A stretch of DNA of 64,000 nt, from positions 62,001 through 126,000 of the forward strand of contig NZ_JAKLUA010000019.1 in NCBI RefSeq assembly GCF_022012435.1. The letters are read 5' to 3'. Each line of letters starts with the position of its first letter. Positions within the stretch are counted from its first letter, which is position 1. The DNA comes from Bradyrhizobium zhengyangense (lineage in GTDB: Bacteria > Pseudomonadota > Alphaproteobacteria > Rhizobiales > Xanthobacteraceae). Below the pieces are notes generated by a model, which was given only the letters and a program-made list of their open reading frames with translations, was not told the DNA's origin and did not search any database. The translations under genes and the position numbers were made by a program. Of this stretch, positions 19,565 through 35,689 are shown in pieces.

Positions 19565-21628
19565 TTAGTCGTCGTCTTCGTCCTCGACCTTGTCGAAGAA
19601 GGAATAGCGCAAGCTGTCGGCGTCGGCGTACCACTGCCCTGGGCCCTTGCCCGCGGCGAGCGTCGCGGTCCAGAGCGCGTCGGTGCAGTCCTTGCGGTGC
19701 ATCGACAGATCGAAGCCGTTGCCGAAGAACAGCTCGGACCATTCCCACCAGGTGCCGAGCTTCTTGACCCCGCGCAAGAGGTCGTAGCGGTCGATCACGG
19801 CTGATGCCATGTCCGAGGTGACAGAGCCGAACACGAGGCCGGTCTTGACCACGCGGTTGAGCTCGCGGATCGCACGGACCACCTGCTTCGGGGCGACGTG
19901 GCAGAGGCTGGTCTCGAACACGAAGTCGAAGCTGCCATCCTTGAACGGCATGTCGGTGATCGAGCCGAGCTTGTTGTACTTCTTCAGCGCCTTCGGCGTC
20001 TTGGCGTGGATCGCACGGTTGTTCTCGATGCCCCAGGCATCGATGCCGCGATCGCGCAGCGCGCCGACCAGCTCGCCGCTGGCGGAGCCCGCGACCAGAA
20101 GCTTGGCGCCCTTGACCTTGCCCCAGACGATGCCGATCAGCTTGGTCAGATAGTCGGGATCGGTGAAATGACTCCACGTTTCGCTATAGGGGCCGAGGCC
20201 GCGATAGTTCTCGAAATAGTCGCGGTCGATCTTGTCGGAGATCGGCTCGCCCTCTTCCTGCGCGCGCTCACGGCGCAGGCGCATCATCTCGGTCAGGATG
20301 ATGTCGGTCGCTGCGTCCGAGGAATCGAGGAGGCCGTTCAGGGTGGAGTCGAACAGGTAATCGCCGACCACGACGATGCCGGGATGTTCCTTCGGCTCGG
20401 GCCGGTGGTTGGTCATGACGTCGCGCACGGGCAGACCGCCCGGTATCGCGTTCACCGACGACAGCCAGCGGTGGATCTTGCCCTCCATGAAGTGCGCACG
20501 CGCGTCCCCGAGCGAGGCCGGCAGCGATTTCAGCGCGGCGTCGATCAACTCCTGATCCGACAGATTGGCGAAGGCGAGCGCATCGGAACCGGGAATGAGC
20601 CAGTTCAAGACGCCGTGCTTGCCGACGTCGTGGCGCGCGCCCTCGTTGTAGACGCAGCAGCCGCCAAAGGCTTCCGACATGAACCAGGCGCCGGGAATCT
20701 TTTCACCCCAGAACGGAGAGTCGAACAGGATCGAGACGCGCAGATAGTGCGCCGGACGATCGAAATAGGAGACGTGCTTGACCATCGACTTGCGCAGCTG
20801 CTCGCCTTCCCACCCCATCGTGGAGAGCCAGGAATGCGGCAGGCAGACCAGCACGAGATCGAAGTCGCGCGTCTCCGGCCCCTTCCCGTTCATCATCTTG
20901 AGCTGATAGCGGCCGGTCGACGCCTTGCCGACGGCGAGCACGCGATGATTGAGCTGGATGTCGGCGTTGACCTCCGACTGCAGGCATTCGATCAGCTGCT
21001 CGTTGCCATTCTGGATGGAGTAGAGACCGATATAACCGTCGACATCCATCAGGTAGTTCTTGAGCGCGTTGAGGCCGTTGGTGTTGTGGCTCTCCGTCGC
21101 GATATCCGAGCGCGCCATCACCTTGAAGAAGCGCTTGGCGATCTCGTCCTTGACCTCCTCGTCGAGCACCTGTTCGGCAGTCTTGTAGGCCCAGGGGTTC
21201 TCGTTGTCGTGGGCGCCGACGCCTTCGTAATACTCGATCGGCGACATCGCGTCGGCGCAACGCTTGCGGAACGCTTCGATCGCCGCCGCGGTCTTGGCGC
21301 CATATTTGCGGCGCATGCCGGCGACGTCGTCGAGCAGCTCGCCGCCGAACTGGACCTGTTCGGCGTCCATCGGAATGGTCTGCAGGCCGAAATGCTGGAT
21401 CAGCTCGCGCAGCGGATCTGGACCCGTCATCGAGTAGTCGTAGATCTCGGCGACGCCGGCCTCGTACATCGCCGGCGCAGAATCGAATTTGCGCGTGACG
21501 ATCTTGCCGCCGAGCCGGTCGGAGGCCTCGAAGATGGTGATGCGGCAGAGGTCGCCAAGCTTACGCTTCAGGTACCAAGCACTCATCAGCCCGCCGGGGC
21601 CGCCGCCAACGATTGCGAGATCAAGCAT
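19565..21628 (-). CDS. FAD-dependent amine-oxidase-like protein fused to a SAM methyltransferase
   Basis: A 687-residue two-domain protein. Residues 1-450 form a flavin amine oxidase/phytoene-desaturase-type domain: GGGPGG motif at 8-13, FEASDRLGGK at 33-42, and the C-terminal FAD motif GIVVVGDYLFDSTLNGLLDSS at about 417-437. Residues about 490-687 form a class I methyltransferase: motif I LLVAGSASGEL (510-520), an acidic residue after strand 2 (GIENN) and SFDFVFE. Motif I has Ala-Gly-Ser-Ala where Asp-x-Gly-x-Gly is common, so activity is uncertain. The protein ends VEDEDDD, acidic like the next gene product. Substrate unknown. The gene starts after the rpoC terminator and precedes the ABC exporter on the same strand. 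Confidence 0.85.
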   Translation of the reverse strand: MLDLAIVGGGPGGLMSAWYLKRKLGDLCRITIFEASDRLGGKIVTRKFDSAPAMYEAGVAEIYDYSMTGPDPLRELIQHFGLQTIPMDAEQVQFGGELLDDVAGMRRKYGAKTAAAIEAFRKRCADAMSPIEYYEGVGAHDNENPWAYKTAEQVLDEEVKDEIAKRFFKVMARSDIATESHNTNGLNALKNYLMDVDGYIGLYSIQNGNEQLIECLQSEVNADIQLNHRVLAVGKASTGRYQLKMMNGKGPETRDFDLVLVCLPHSWLSTMGWEGEQLRKSMVKHVSYFDRPAHYLRVSILFDSPFWGEKIPGAWFMSEAFGGCCVYNEGARHDVGKHGVLNWLIPGSDALAFANLSDQELIDAALKSLPASLGDARAHFMEGKIHRWLSSVNAIPGGLPVRDVMTNHRPEPKEHPGIVVVGDYLFDSTLNGLLDSSDAATDIILTEMMRLRRERAQEEGEPISDKIDRDYFENYRGLGPYSETWSHFTDPDYLTKLIGIVWGKVKGAKLLVAGSASGELVGALRDRGIDAWGIENNRAIHAKTPKALKKYNKLGSITDMPFKDGSFDFVFETSLCHVAPKQVVRAIRELNRVVKTGLVFGSVTSDMASAVIDRYDLLRGVKKLGTWWEWSELFFGNGFDLSMHRKDCTDALWTATLAAGKGPGQWYADADSLRYSFFDKVEDEDDD

Positions 21629-21762
21629 GTTAGTTCCGTGGTCTCCGGCCCTGCCCCCGTCACGGGACCACCGGTCTAAGTTCCCTTAGCAGAAGCGCTT
21701 TTGCGCCTGAAGGAAAGATGAACAAAGGTTGATCCCGCATCGCAACAGGCAAACAAAGCAGC

Positions 21763-21789
21763 AAAAAGGCCGGCTTTCGCCGGCCTTTT
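21763..21789 (-). terminator. Intrinsic terminator after rpoC
   Basis: On the minus strand AAAAGGCCGGC, loop GAAA, GCCGGCCTTTTT forms an 11-bp stem (21764-21789) ending in a T-run, about 30 bp after the rpoC stop. A GNRA loop adds stability. It ends the rplK-rpoC transcription block before the accessory genes. Confidence 0.92.
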
Positions 21790-21820
21790 CATTGTCCTCA
21801 GTAATCCTACGGATGAACGA

Positions 21821-26017
<4,197 letters not shown>

Positions 26018-26110
26018 CGTCTTCTCCTCGCGTACCGGTCGCCTCCGGCCGCAAATTCGAAAATCACTCGAGCGGGGCGCCCTGCCCTCAAGGCATCGGG
26101 AGGGGCGCCA

Positions 26111-26135
26111 ATGCCCGGCCGCGAAGGCCGGGCAT
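26111..26135 (-). other. Hairpin in the rpoB-rpoC spacer
   Basis: ATGCCCGGCC and GGCCGGGCAT pair as a 10-bp stem with a UUCG-type loop shortly after the rpoB stop. No T-run follows. It may stabilise the 3' end of rpoB mRNA or mark a processing site. Confidence 0.6.
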
Positions 26136-26146
26136 GAAAGGTCGTG

Positions 26147-30271
<4,125 letters not shown>

Positions 30272-30754
30272 CGTGGCCTCTCATTTTCGTCGCCCGCTCT
30301 GGGCGAACCGTCCGGAACGCAGCTGCCGCCGCTCCCCGGGTTGAATTTTTCGAACCCGTTTTGGGGAACCGAAAATCCAGTTTCAGGCCGTCATGTCCTG
30401 AATCTGTTCTTCAGACCTTCAAAACGCAAAACGACGCGCGGGGCGCATAGGCACGCCCGCCCGTCACAACGATCCTCTTCACGGACTGCAAAAGCCCGAA
30501 ATAGCCTGCTCTCCCAACGGCTTACAGGGAAATCCGGCATCCCTGCCCACCGCGCTTTCGTGCTGCCGACCCGATATGGGGCGACAATAGTGCAGATTCG
30601 AGGGGTAAACCCTCAAATCCCCACACATTTTCGTGTCTGGCCTGCGTCGGGACGATCCGTCGCACGCCTTTTGCATCTGACTGCCATCTTGAGGTCGCCC
30701 TCTTGAGGGGCAGAAAAGGTCCCGGGCCTCGGCCCGGGACCCCGTAAGCGTTGC
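30272..30754. other. rplL-rpoB spacer
   Basis: A 480-bp spacer with no credible gene. Directly after rplL is an intrinsic terminator (30713-30741). The remaining 440 bp would be the rpoB leader; I see no clear sigma70 promoter there, so rpoBC may depend on readthrough or on a promoter I cannot recognise. Confidence 0.5.
30713..30741 (-). terminator. Intrinsic terminator/attenuator between rplL and rpoB
   Basis: On the minus strand GGTCCCGGGCC, a two-base centre and GGCCCGGGACC form a near-perfect stem followed by TTTT, 13 bp after the rplL stop. Partial termination here is the known way bacteria make more L7/L12 than RNA polymerase; that role is inferred. Confidence 0.85.
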
Positions 30755-31132
30755 TTACTTGAGCTCGACCTTGGCGCCAGCCTTCTCGATCTGGGCCTTG
30801 ATCTTCTCGGCTTCTTCCTTGTTCACGCCTTCCTTCAGCGGCTTCGGAGCACCCTCGACGAGGTCCTTTGCTTCCTTGAGGCCGAGACCGGTGATGGCGC
30901 GGACTTCCTTGATGACCTCGATCTTCTTCTCGCCAGCCGAGGCGAGAACGACCGTGAACTCGGTCTTCTCTTCCGCCGGAGCGGCGGCAGCGCCACCACC
31001 AGCCGGGCCGGCCACGGCGACAGCCGCGGCAGCCGAAACGCCCCACTTCTCTTCGAGGAGCTTCGCCAGTTCAGCGGCTTCGAGCACGGTGAGGCTCGAG
31101 AGGTCGTCAACGATCTTCTGCAAGTCAGCCAT
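30755..31132 (-). CDS. rplL: 50S ribosomal protein L7/L12
   Basis: Stalk protein, present in several copies per ribosome, that recruits the GTPase factors. The 125-residue product has the N-terminal dimer domain (VDDLSSLTVLEAAELAKLLEEK), an alanine/glycine hinge (AAAAVAVAGPAGGGAAAAPA) and the C-terminal domain with GLGLKEAKDLVEGAPKPLKEGV. Length and order after rplJ are standard. Confidence 0.98.
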   Translation of the reverse strand: MADLQKIVDDLSSLTVLEAAELAKLLEEKWGVSAAAAVAVAGPAGGGAAAAPAEEKTEFTVVLASAGEKKIEVIKEVRAITGLGLKEAKDLVEGAPKPLKEGVNKEEAEKIKAQIEKAGAKVELK

Positions 31133-31186
31133 TGTTCAGTTTCCTTGAGTGTAAGTCTGGTTCGGGTTTGAGTTTTGCGAAGGGCG

Positions 31187-31705
31187 TCAGGCCGCTTCGC
31201 CCTTTGAGGCATGAGCCTGGATGACGCGCGCGAGCTTGCCCGCGGGCGCGTTGGCGAGCTGAGCGAGCTTGGTCGCCGGGGCCACGATTAGGCCGACGAT
31301 CTTGCCGCGCAGTTCGTCAAGCGACGGCAGCGAGGCAAGCGCCTTCACGCCGTCGACATTCAGGACGGTCTTTCCCATCGAGCCGCCGATGATGACGAAC
31401 TTTTCGTTCGCCTTGGCGAATTCGATGGCGACCTTTGGCGCCGCTACCGGATCGTTCGAAGTGGCGATCACGGTCGGTCCCTTGAGCATGGGGCCGATGG
31501 CAACGACGTCAGTGCCTTCAAGAGCAATTTTGGCGAGACGGTTCTTCGAGACCTTCACCGAGGCGCCAGCCTGCTTCATCTGCATGCGCAGCTTCTGCAT
31601 CTGGGCAACGGTCAGGCCGGAATATTGGGCAACGACCGCGACGCTCGTGGTCTTGAAGACCCCATTGAGCTGTTCGACCGCTTCCTTTTTTGCCGCTCGT
31701 TCCAC
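31187..31705 (-). CDS. rplJ: 50S ribosomal protein L10 (GTG start)
   Basis: L10 anchors the L7/L12 stalk and, in E. coli, represses its own operon. The GTG at 31705 gives 172 residues starting (M)ERAAKKEAVEQLN, the usual L10 start, and has GGAAAGAG at good distance upstream. An ATG at 31732 adds nine residues without a ribosome binding site, and an ATG at 31759 adds 18. The product contains YSGLTVAQMQKLR and VSKNRLAKIALEGT. An L10-binding leader was not identified. Confidence 0.93.
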   Translation of the reverse strand: MERAAKKEAVEQLNGVFKTTSVAVVAQYSGLTVAQMQKLRMQMKQAGASVKVSKNRLAKIALEGTDVVAIGPMLKGPTVIATSNDPVAAPKVAIEFAKANEKFVIIGGSMGKTVLNVDGVKALASLPSLDELRGKIVGLIVAPATKLAQLANAPAGKLARVIQAHASKGEAA

Positions 31706-32283
31706 AGCAAGCTCTTTCCGGTTGGCGGTCATCGCGAAAGCGGGACCGCCGGGTTGCACCCATTGTCCCGCTCAAACCTGAACCTCTGGGCCAAAACCCT
31801 TTGGACACGCCGGGGCGAGACAACGATTAAAGCCTGCCCTCCCGGAACTCTTGCAAGGTCCACGGGGTGTCGAGGTCCGAACCAAACTCCTTCCGCGACC
31901 ACCCTCAAGTGGAAAGCGAAGTGAAATCCGGTCTTCACCCGTCTATGCAGGCCATGCGATTAAGCCGTTGAGAAATCGAAATTTCCCGCGGGCGCCTGCA
32001 GTCTTGGACAGGACAAGGCCAGCCGGCGAACCGTCTGACCTTTGCCCGCATCCCACCGGCCGATGGATTTTCCTTCCTTTTCGGGCAAATCCTTGCGGAC
32101 GTCCTGAAAAGGAATGATCTCCTGCGTGTCGGGTTTTCGGAATGCGTGCACGAACGCGCCAGCCAAGGCCGGCACGTCCGGAAGCGGCTCTTTAACCGCT
32201 CTCTGCCGGATTGCCAAGAGCAAAATTCGCACCAGTTCCAATCCGTTGCCTGTTCGGCTTGATCCGGGCCAACAAGGGCCGAT
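31706..32283. other. rplJ leader and spacer after the dehydrogenase gene
   Basis: About 580 bp without a convincing gene; the open frames are Arg/Pro-rich. By position it should hold the rplJL promoter and the L10-controlled leader, but I could not pick out a clear -35/-10 pair or a structured L10 site. Confidence 0.45.
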
Positions 32284-33237
32284 TCAGGCCGATTTGACCT
32301 CATACGGTAGCGGCTTGCCCTCGAAAAATGCGCTCAGGTTCGCCAGCACGCAGTTCTGCATGGCGACATGCGATTCGAGGGTGTGGCCGCCGATATGCGG
32401 GGCGAACACCACATTCGGCAGCGCCGTCAGCGCGTCGGGGGCGTGCGGCTCCTTCTCGAAGACGTCGAGGCCGGCGCCGGCGATGGTCCTCTCGGTCAGC
32501 GCCGCGATCAGGGCCTTCTGGTCGATAACGGAGCCGCGGGAGATGTTGACGACATAACCGTCCGCACCGAGCCGCCTGAGGATATCGGCGTTGATCACAT
32601 GCTGGGTCTCCGCCCCTGCCCGCACCGCGATCATCAGCACGCTGCACCAATCAGCCAGAGCCTCCAATGTCGGGAAATATTGATAGGGCAGATCGTATTT
32701 GCTGCGACTGAAATAGCCGACCTCGCTCTCGAACGCGGCGCAGCGCGCGGCGATCTTGCGGCCGATCTGGCCCATGCCGTAGACGCCGATGCGGCGGTCG
32801 GGCATGCCGGCTTGCGGGCGCATCATCGGCGACTGTTTCGAGGCGGACCAATCGCCGCTGCGAACATATTGGTCGGCCACCAGGATCCGCCGCGTCGTTG
32901 CCAGCATCAGGGTCATCGCGATATCTGCGACCGAGGCGGCATTGGCGCCCGGGCTGTGCCCGACCGCGATGTTGCGCGCAGCGGCAGCCTTCAGGTCGAC
33001 GCCGTCATAGCCGGTGCCGTAGCAGACGATCGCGCCGAGCTTTGGGAACAGATCCATCGCGTCCGCCCCCAGCGGCGAGCCGCCGGCGGTCAGCAGCGCG
33101 CGGATGCCGCCGAGCTCGCGGGCCGAAAACACCTCGTGGGCGGGCTTGCCACCGGTGTCGAGCAGCTCGAACCGCTCGGCGAAGCGCGCCATCATCGACT
33201 TGGGAAAGCGCGAGTAGACCAGGACCTTGTCAGCCAT
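32284..33237 (-). CDS. D-isomer-specific 2-hydroxyacid dehydrogenase
   Basis: A 317-residue NAD(P)-dependent dehydrogenase of the family that interconverts 2-keto and 2-hydroxy acids. Visible features are the Rossmann motif GMGQIG (154-159), the catalytic Arg in NISRG (R234), Glu in EKEPH (E263) and His in APHIGGH (H281). The start MADKVLVYSRF at 33237 is preferred over an ATG ten codons upstream. It interrupts the usual rplA-rplJ neighbourhood and is flanked by hairpins, so it is probably a separate unit. The exact substrate (glyoxylate, hydroxypyruvate or another) cannot be told. Confidence 0.92.
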   Translation of the reverse strand: MADKVLVYSRFPKSMMARFAERFELLDTGGKPAHEVFSARELGGIRALLTAGGSPLGADAMDLFPKLGAIVCYGTGYDGVDLKAAAARNIAVGHSPGANAASVADIAMTLMLATTRRILVADQYVRSGDWSASKQSPMMRPQAGMPDRRIGVYGMGQIGRKIAARCAAFESEVGYFSRSKYDLPYQYFPTLEALADWCSVLMIAVRAGAETQHVINADILRRLGADGYVVNISRGSVIDQKALIAALTERTIAGAGLDVFEKEPHAPDALTALPNVVFAPHIGGHTLESHVAMQNCVLANLSAFFEGKPLPYEVKSA

Positions 33238-33272
33238 TGTTCTTGTTTCCGGTGGATGTGCCCACAAACGAC

Positions 33273-33306
33273 GAGGGGCGGAATCGGTTGCCCGATTCCG
33301 CCCCTC
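33273..33306 (-). terminator. Strong hairpin between rplA and the dehydrogenase gene
   Basis: GAGGGGCGGAATCGG (33273-33287) pairs perfectly over 15 bp with CCGATTCCGCCCCTC (33292-33306); the minus-strand loop is GCAA, a GNRA tetraloop. Only scattered T follow (GTCGTTTG), so termination may be partial or the element may protect the 3' end of the rplKA mRNA. Confidence 0.7.
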
Positions 33307-33327
33307 GCCTCATGCAATTTCCAAACC

Positions 33328-34020
33328 TCAGCCGAGAATGGTGCCCGGCTCGACCTTCACGCCCGGGCCCATCGTCGAGGACACCGCAACGCGCTGGATG
33401 TAGGTGCCCTTGGAGCCAGCCGGCTTCGCCTTCGCGACCGCGTCAGCGAGAGCCTTGATGTTCTCGACCAGCTTCTCCTCGGAGAACGAGGCCTTGCCGA
33501 CGCCGGCCTGCAGGATGCCCGCCTTCTCGACGCGGAACTCGACCGAGCCGCCCTTGGCACCCTTCACCGCACCGGCGACGTCCATGGTCACCGTGCCGAT
33601 CTTCGGGTTCGGCATCAGGCCGCGCGGGCCGAGCACCTTACCGAGACGACCGACCAGCGGCATCATGTCGGGGGTGGCGATGCAGCGGTCGAAATCGATC
33701 GCGCCGTTCTGCACCTTCTCGACCAGGTCTTCGGCGCCGACGACGTCAGCACCAGCAGCCTTGGCCTCATCAGCCTTGGCGCCACGGGCGAACACGCCGA
33801 CGCGGAGCGTACGGCCGGTGCCGTTCGGCAGGGTCACGACGCCGCGGACCATCTGGTCGGCGTGACGCGGATCGACGCCGAGATTGATCGCGACCTCGAT
33901 GGTCTCGTCGAACTTCGCTTTCGCGCGTTCCTTGACCATCTTGATGGCGTCCGCGAGCGGGTAAAGCTTTTCGCGGTCAACACCTTCGCGGGCTTTGTTC
34001 AAACGCTTTCCGATTGCCAT
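33328..34020 (-). CDS. rplA: 50S ribosomal protein L1
   Basis: L1 forms the mobile stalk that guides E-site tRNA and, in many bacteria, represses rplKA translation. The 230-residue product starts MAIGKRLNKAREGVDRE and has the signature MPNPKIGTVTMDVAGAVKGAK. It lies 6 bp after rplK, suggesting coupled translation. Confidence 0.98.
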   Translation of the reverse strand: MAIGKRLNKAREGVDREKLYPLADAIKMVKERAKAKFDETIEVAINLGVDPRHADQMVRGVVTLPNGTGRTLRVGVFARGAKADEAKAAGADVVGAEDLVEKVQNGAIDFDRCIATPDMMPLVGRLGKVLGPRGLMPNPKIGTVTMDVAGAVKGAKGGSVEFRVEKAGILQAGVGKASFSEEKLVENIKALADAVAKAKPAGSKGTYIQRVAVSSTMGPGVKVEPGTILG

Positions 34021-34026
34021 AGCCGC

Positions 34027-34455
34027 TTACCCCGCAACTTCCAGACCCATCGAACGGGCGGAGCCCTCGACCATCTTCATGGCCGATTCGATGGTATCGC
34101 AATTGAGATCCTTCATCTTCTTCTCGGCGATCTCGCGCACCTGCGCCTTGGTCACCTTGCCGGCCTTGTCACGGCCCGGCGCCTTCGAGCCGGATTGGAT
34201 CTTGGCGGCCTGCTTGAGGAAGTAGGACATCGGCGGCGTCTTCATCTCGAAGGTGAAGGAACGGTCCGCATAGATGGTGATGATCACCGGGATCGGCGTG
34301 TTCTTCTCTTCCTTCTGGGTCTGGGCGTTGAACGCCTTGCAGAACTCCATGATGTTGAGACCGCGCTGACCGAGCGCGGGACCGATCGGGGGCGAGGGAT
34401 TCGCCGCACCGGCCGGGACCTGAAGCTTCAGGTATCCGGTCACTTTCTTTGCCAT
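34027..34455 (-). CDS. rplK: 50S ribosomal protein L11
   Basis: L11 binds the GTPase-associated region of 23S rRNA and is needed for RelA response. The 142-residue product has the proline-rich hinge GAANPSPPIGPALGQRGLNI near the N-terminus and the C-terminal domain ending GSARSMGLEV. AGGAG lies seven bases before the ATG. Confidence 0.98.
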   Translation of the reverse strand: MAKKVTGYLKLQVPAGAANPSPPIGPALGQRGLNIMEFCKAFNAQTQKEEKNTPIPVIITIYADRSFTFEMKTPPMSYFLKQAAKIQSGSKAPGRDKAGKVTKAQVREIAEKKMKDLNCDTIESAMKMVEGSARSMGLEVAG

Positions 34456-34471
34456 GTATCACTCCTGTTGT

Positions 34472-34487
34472 GCCGGCAAGCGCCGGC
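34472..34487 (-). promoter_or_regulatory. Small hairpin just upstream of the rplK ribosome binding site
   Basis: GCCGGC-GCTT-GCCGGC forms a 6-bp stem about 16 bases before the rplK start, next to its AGGAG. In other bacteria L1 regulates rplKA by binding the leader; a role of this hairpin in that is only a guess. Confidence 0.35.
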
Positions 34488-34585
34488 GGTTTCAGGTTCG
34501 TGGTCTGGGTCGGATGCGGCTGGCTACCGCCCTCTCCCTCCCACGGCCTCTCTCTGCGCGAGACCTGAGTCTCACGCGCACCCGG

Positions 34586-35143
34586 TCAGACCTTCTCGAC
34601 CTGACCGAATTCCAGTTCCACGGGCGTTGCGCGACCGAAGATCGACACCGCAACCTTCACGCGCGAGCGCGCCTCGTCGATTTCCTCGACCACACCCGAG
34701 AACGAGGCGAACGGGCCGTCGGCCACGCGCACGTTCTCGCCGATCTCGAACGACACCGACGCCTTCGGCCGTTCCACGCCTTCCTGTACCTGGTGCAGGA
34801 TGCGCATGGCCTCGGATTCCGAGATCGGCATCGGCTTGTTTTCCGCGCCGAGGAAGCCCGTCACCTTCGGCGTGTTCTTGATGAGATGAAACGCCTCGTC
34901 GGTCAGCTTCATCTTCACCAGCACGTAGCCCGGGAAGAACTTGCGCTCGGCGTCGATCTTGCGGCCGCGGCGCACTTCCGTGACCTTCTCGGTCGGAACC
35001 AGCACGAGCTCGAACAGCTCCTCGAGACCGCGCTGCTTGGCCTGCTCGCGGATCGATTCGGCGACCTTCTTCTCGAAGTTCGAATAAGCGTGGACGATAT
35101 ACCAGCGCTTGTCGGACGATTGGGTTGCGGCGGCTGTTGCCAT
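34586..35143 (-). CDS. nusG: Transcription termination/antitermination protein NusG
   Basis: NusG binds RNA polymerase and links it to Rho or to S10. The 185-residue protein has an NGN domain (RWYIVHAYSNFEKKVAESI... KFFPGYVLVKM) and a C-terminal KOW domain (FEIGENVRVADGPFASFSGVVEEID). Its ATG overlaps the secE stop codon (TGATG), so the two are translationally coupled. Confidence 0.98.
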   Translation of the reverse strand: MATAAATQSSDKRWYIVHAYSNFEKKVAESIREQAKQRGLEELFELVLVPTEKVTEVRRGRKIDAERKFFPGYVLVKMKLTDEAFHLIKNTPKVTGFLGAENKPMPISESEAMRILHQVQEGVERPKASVSFEIGENVRVADGPFASFSGVVEEIDEARSRVKVAVSIFGRATPVELEFGQVEKV

Positions 35144-35334
35144 CAGTGAATGCCCAAAAGGAAGGTGATGAGGTAGCGGATGATCTGGTCGGCGGCGAAG
35201 AAGAAGATCGAGGCCACGGCGACCATCACGAAAACCATGATGGTTGTGATCGTGGTCTCACGACGGGTCGGCCAGGTGACCTTGGCGGTCTCCGAGCGCA
35301 CTTCCTGCAAGAACTTGAACGGGCTGACTGCCAT
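35143..35334 (-). CDS. secE: Protein translocase subunit SecE
   Basis: SecE is the essential clamp subunit of SecYEG. The short form of 63 residues has the cytosolic amphipathic part with EVRSETAKVTWPTRRET and one transmembrane helix (TIMVFVMVAVASIFFFAADQ). The start MAVSPFKFLQEV at 35334 is used; 62 upstream in-frame codons are not SecE-like. A good promoter lies about 160 bp upstream. Confidence 0.97.
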   Translation of the reverse strand: MAVSPFKFLQEVRSETAKVTWPTRRETTITTIMVFVMVAVASIFFFAADQIIRYLITFLLGIH

Positions 35335-35689
35335 CGTTTGAGACGCCAATAAGGATTTCGGGGATCCGAACAGCCGCCTGTGGCCCAGCCCTCTGTCTCG
35401 AAGGATGAGCCGGAAAACCGGGCTCTGATGTTCGGGGATTTCAAAGCCGCGCCGGAGATCCGCGTCTAACGGGCCGGCTGCGAGTGCGGGGTATCTACTG
35501 CGGATGGGGCCAAAGGTCAAGATCGAGGGAGCCTTCCCGGCCCGGCCGGCTTTGCTTGGACGACCAAGCAGAGCCCAAACCGATCAAGGGCTTATCCGTC
35601 TCTTACGGGCGCGTCCCAAAAGGCGTTGACCCGTTCCCTGCAGATCGCCCATCAGCGCCCTCCCCTCGGGCGCTTTTGGCGATCGCCCC
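35335..35689. other. secE leader and spacer
   Basis: A 355-bp spacer without a recognisable gene. It contains the secE promoter (35492-35520). In relatives tRNA-Trp often lies directly upstream of secE; here it is about 5.8 kb away, so the right part of this spacer is close to one border of the inserted segment. Confidence 0.5.
35492..35520 (-). promoter_or_regulatory. Sigma70 promoter of secE-nusG
   Basis: On the minus strand TTGACC (35515-35520), 17-base spacer, TAGATA (35492-35497). Both hexamers and the spacing are near consensus. It would start transcription near 35485 with a leader of about 150 nt before secE. Confidence 0.75.

Noticed and set aside
31706..31759. Upstream starts for L10 (ATG at 31732 or 31759)
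   Set aside because: No ribosome binding site and no match to the usual L10 start; GTG at 31705 has both.
35335..35689. Attachment-site copy of the tRNA-Trp 3' end near secE
   Set aside because: Searched by eye for GGCAGGAGTGGCAGGG-like sequence; none found.
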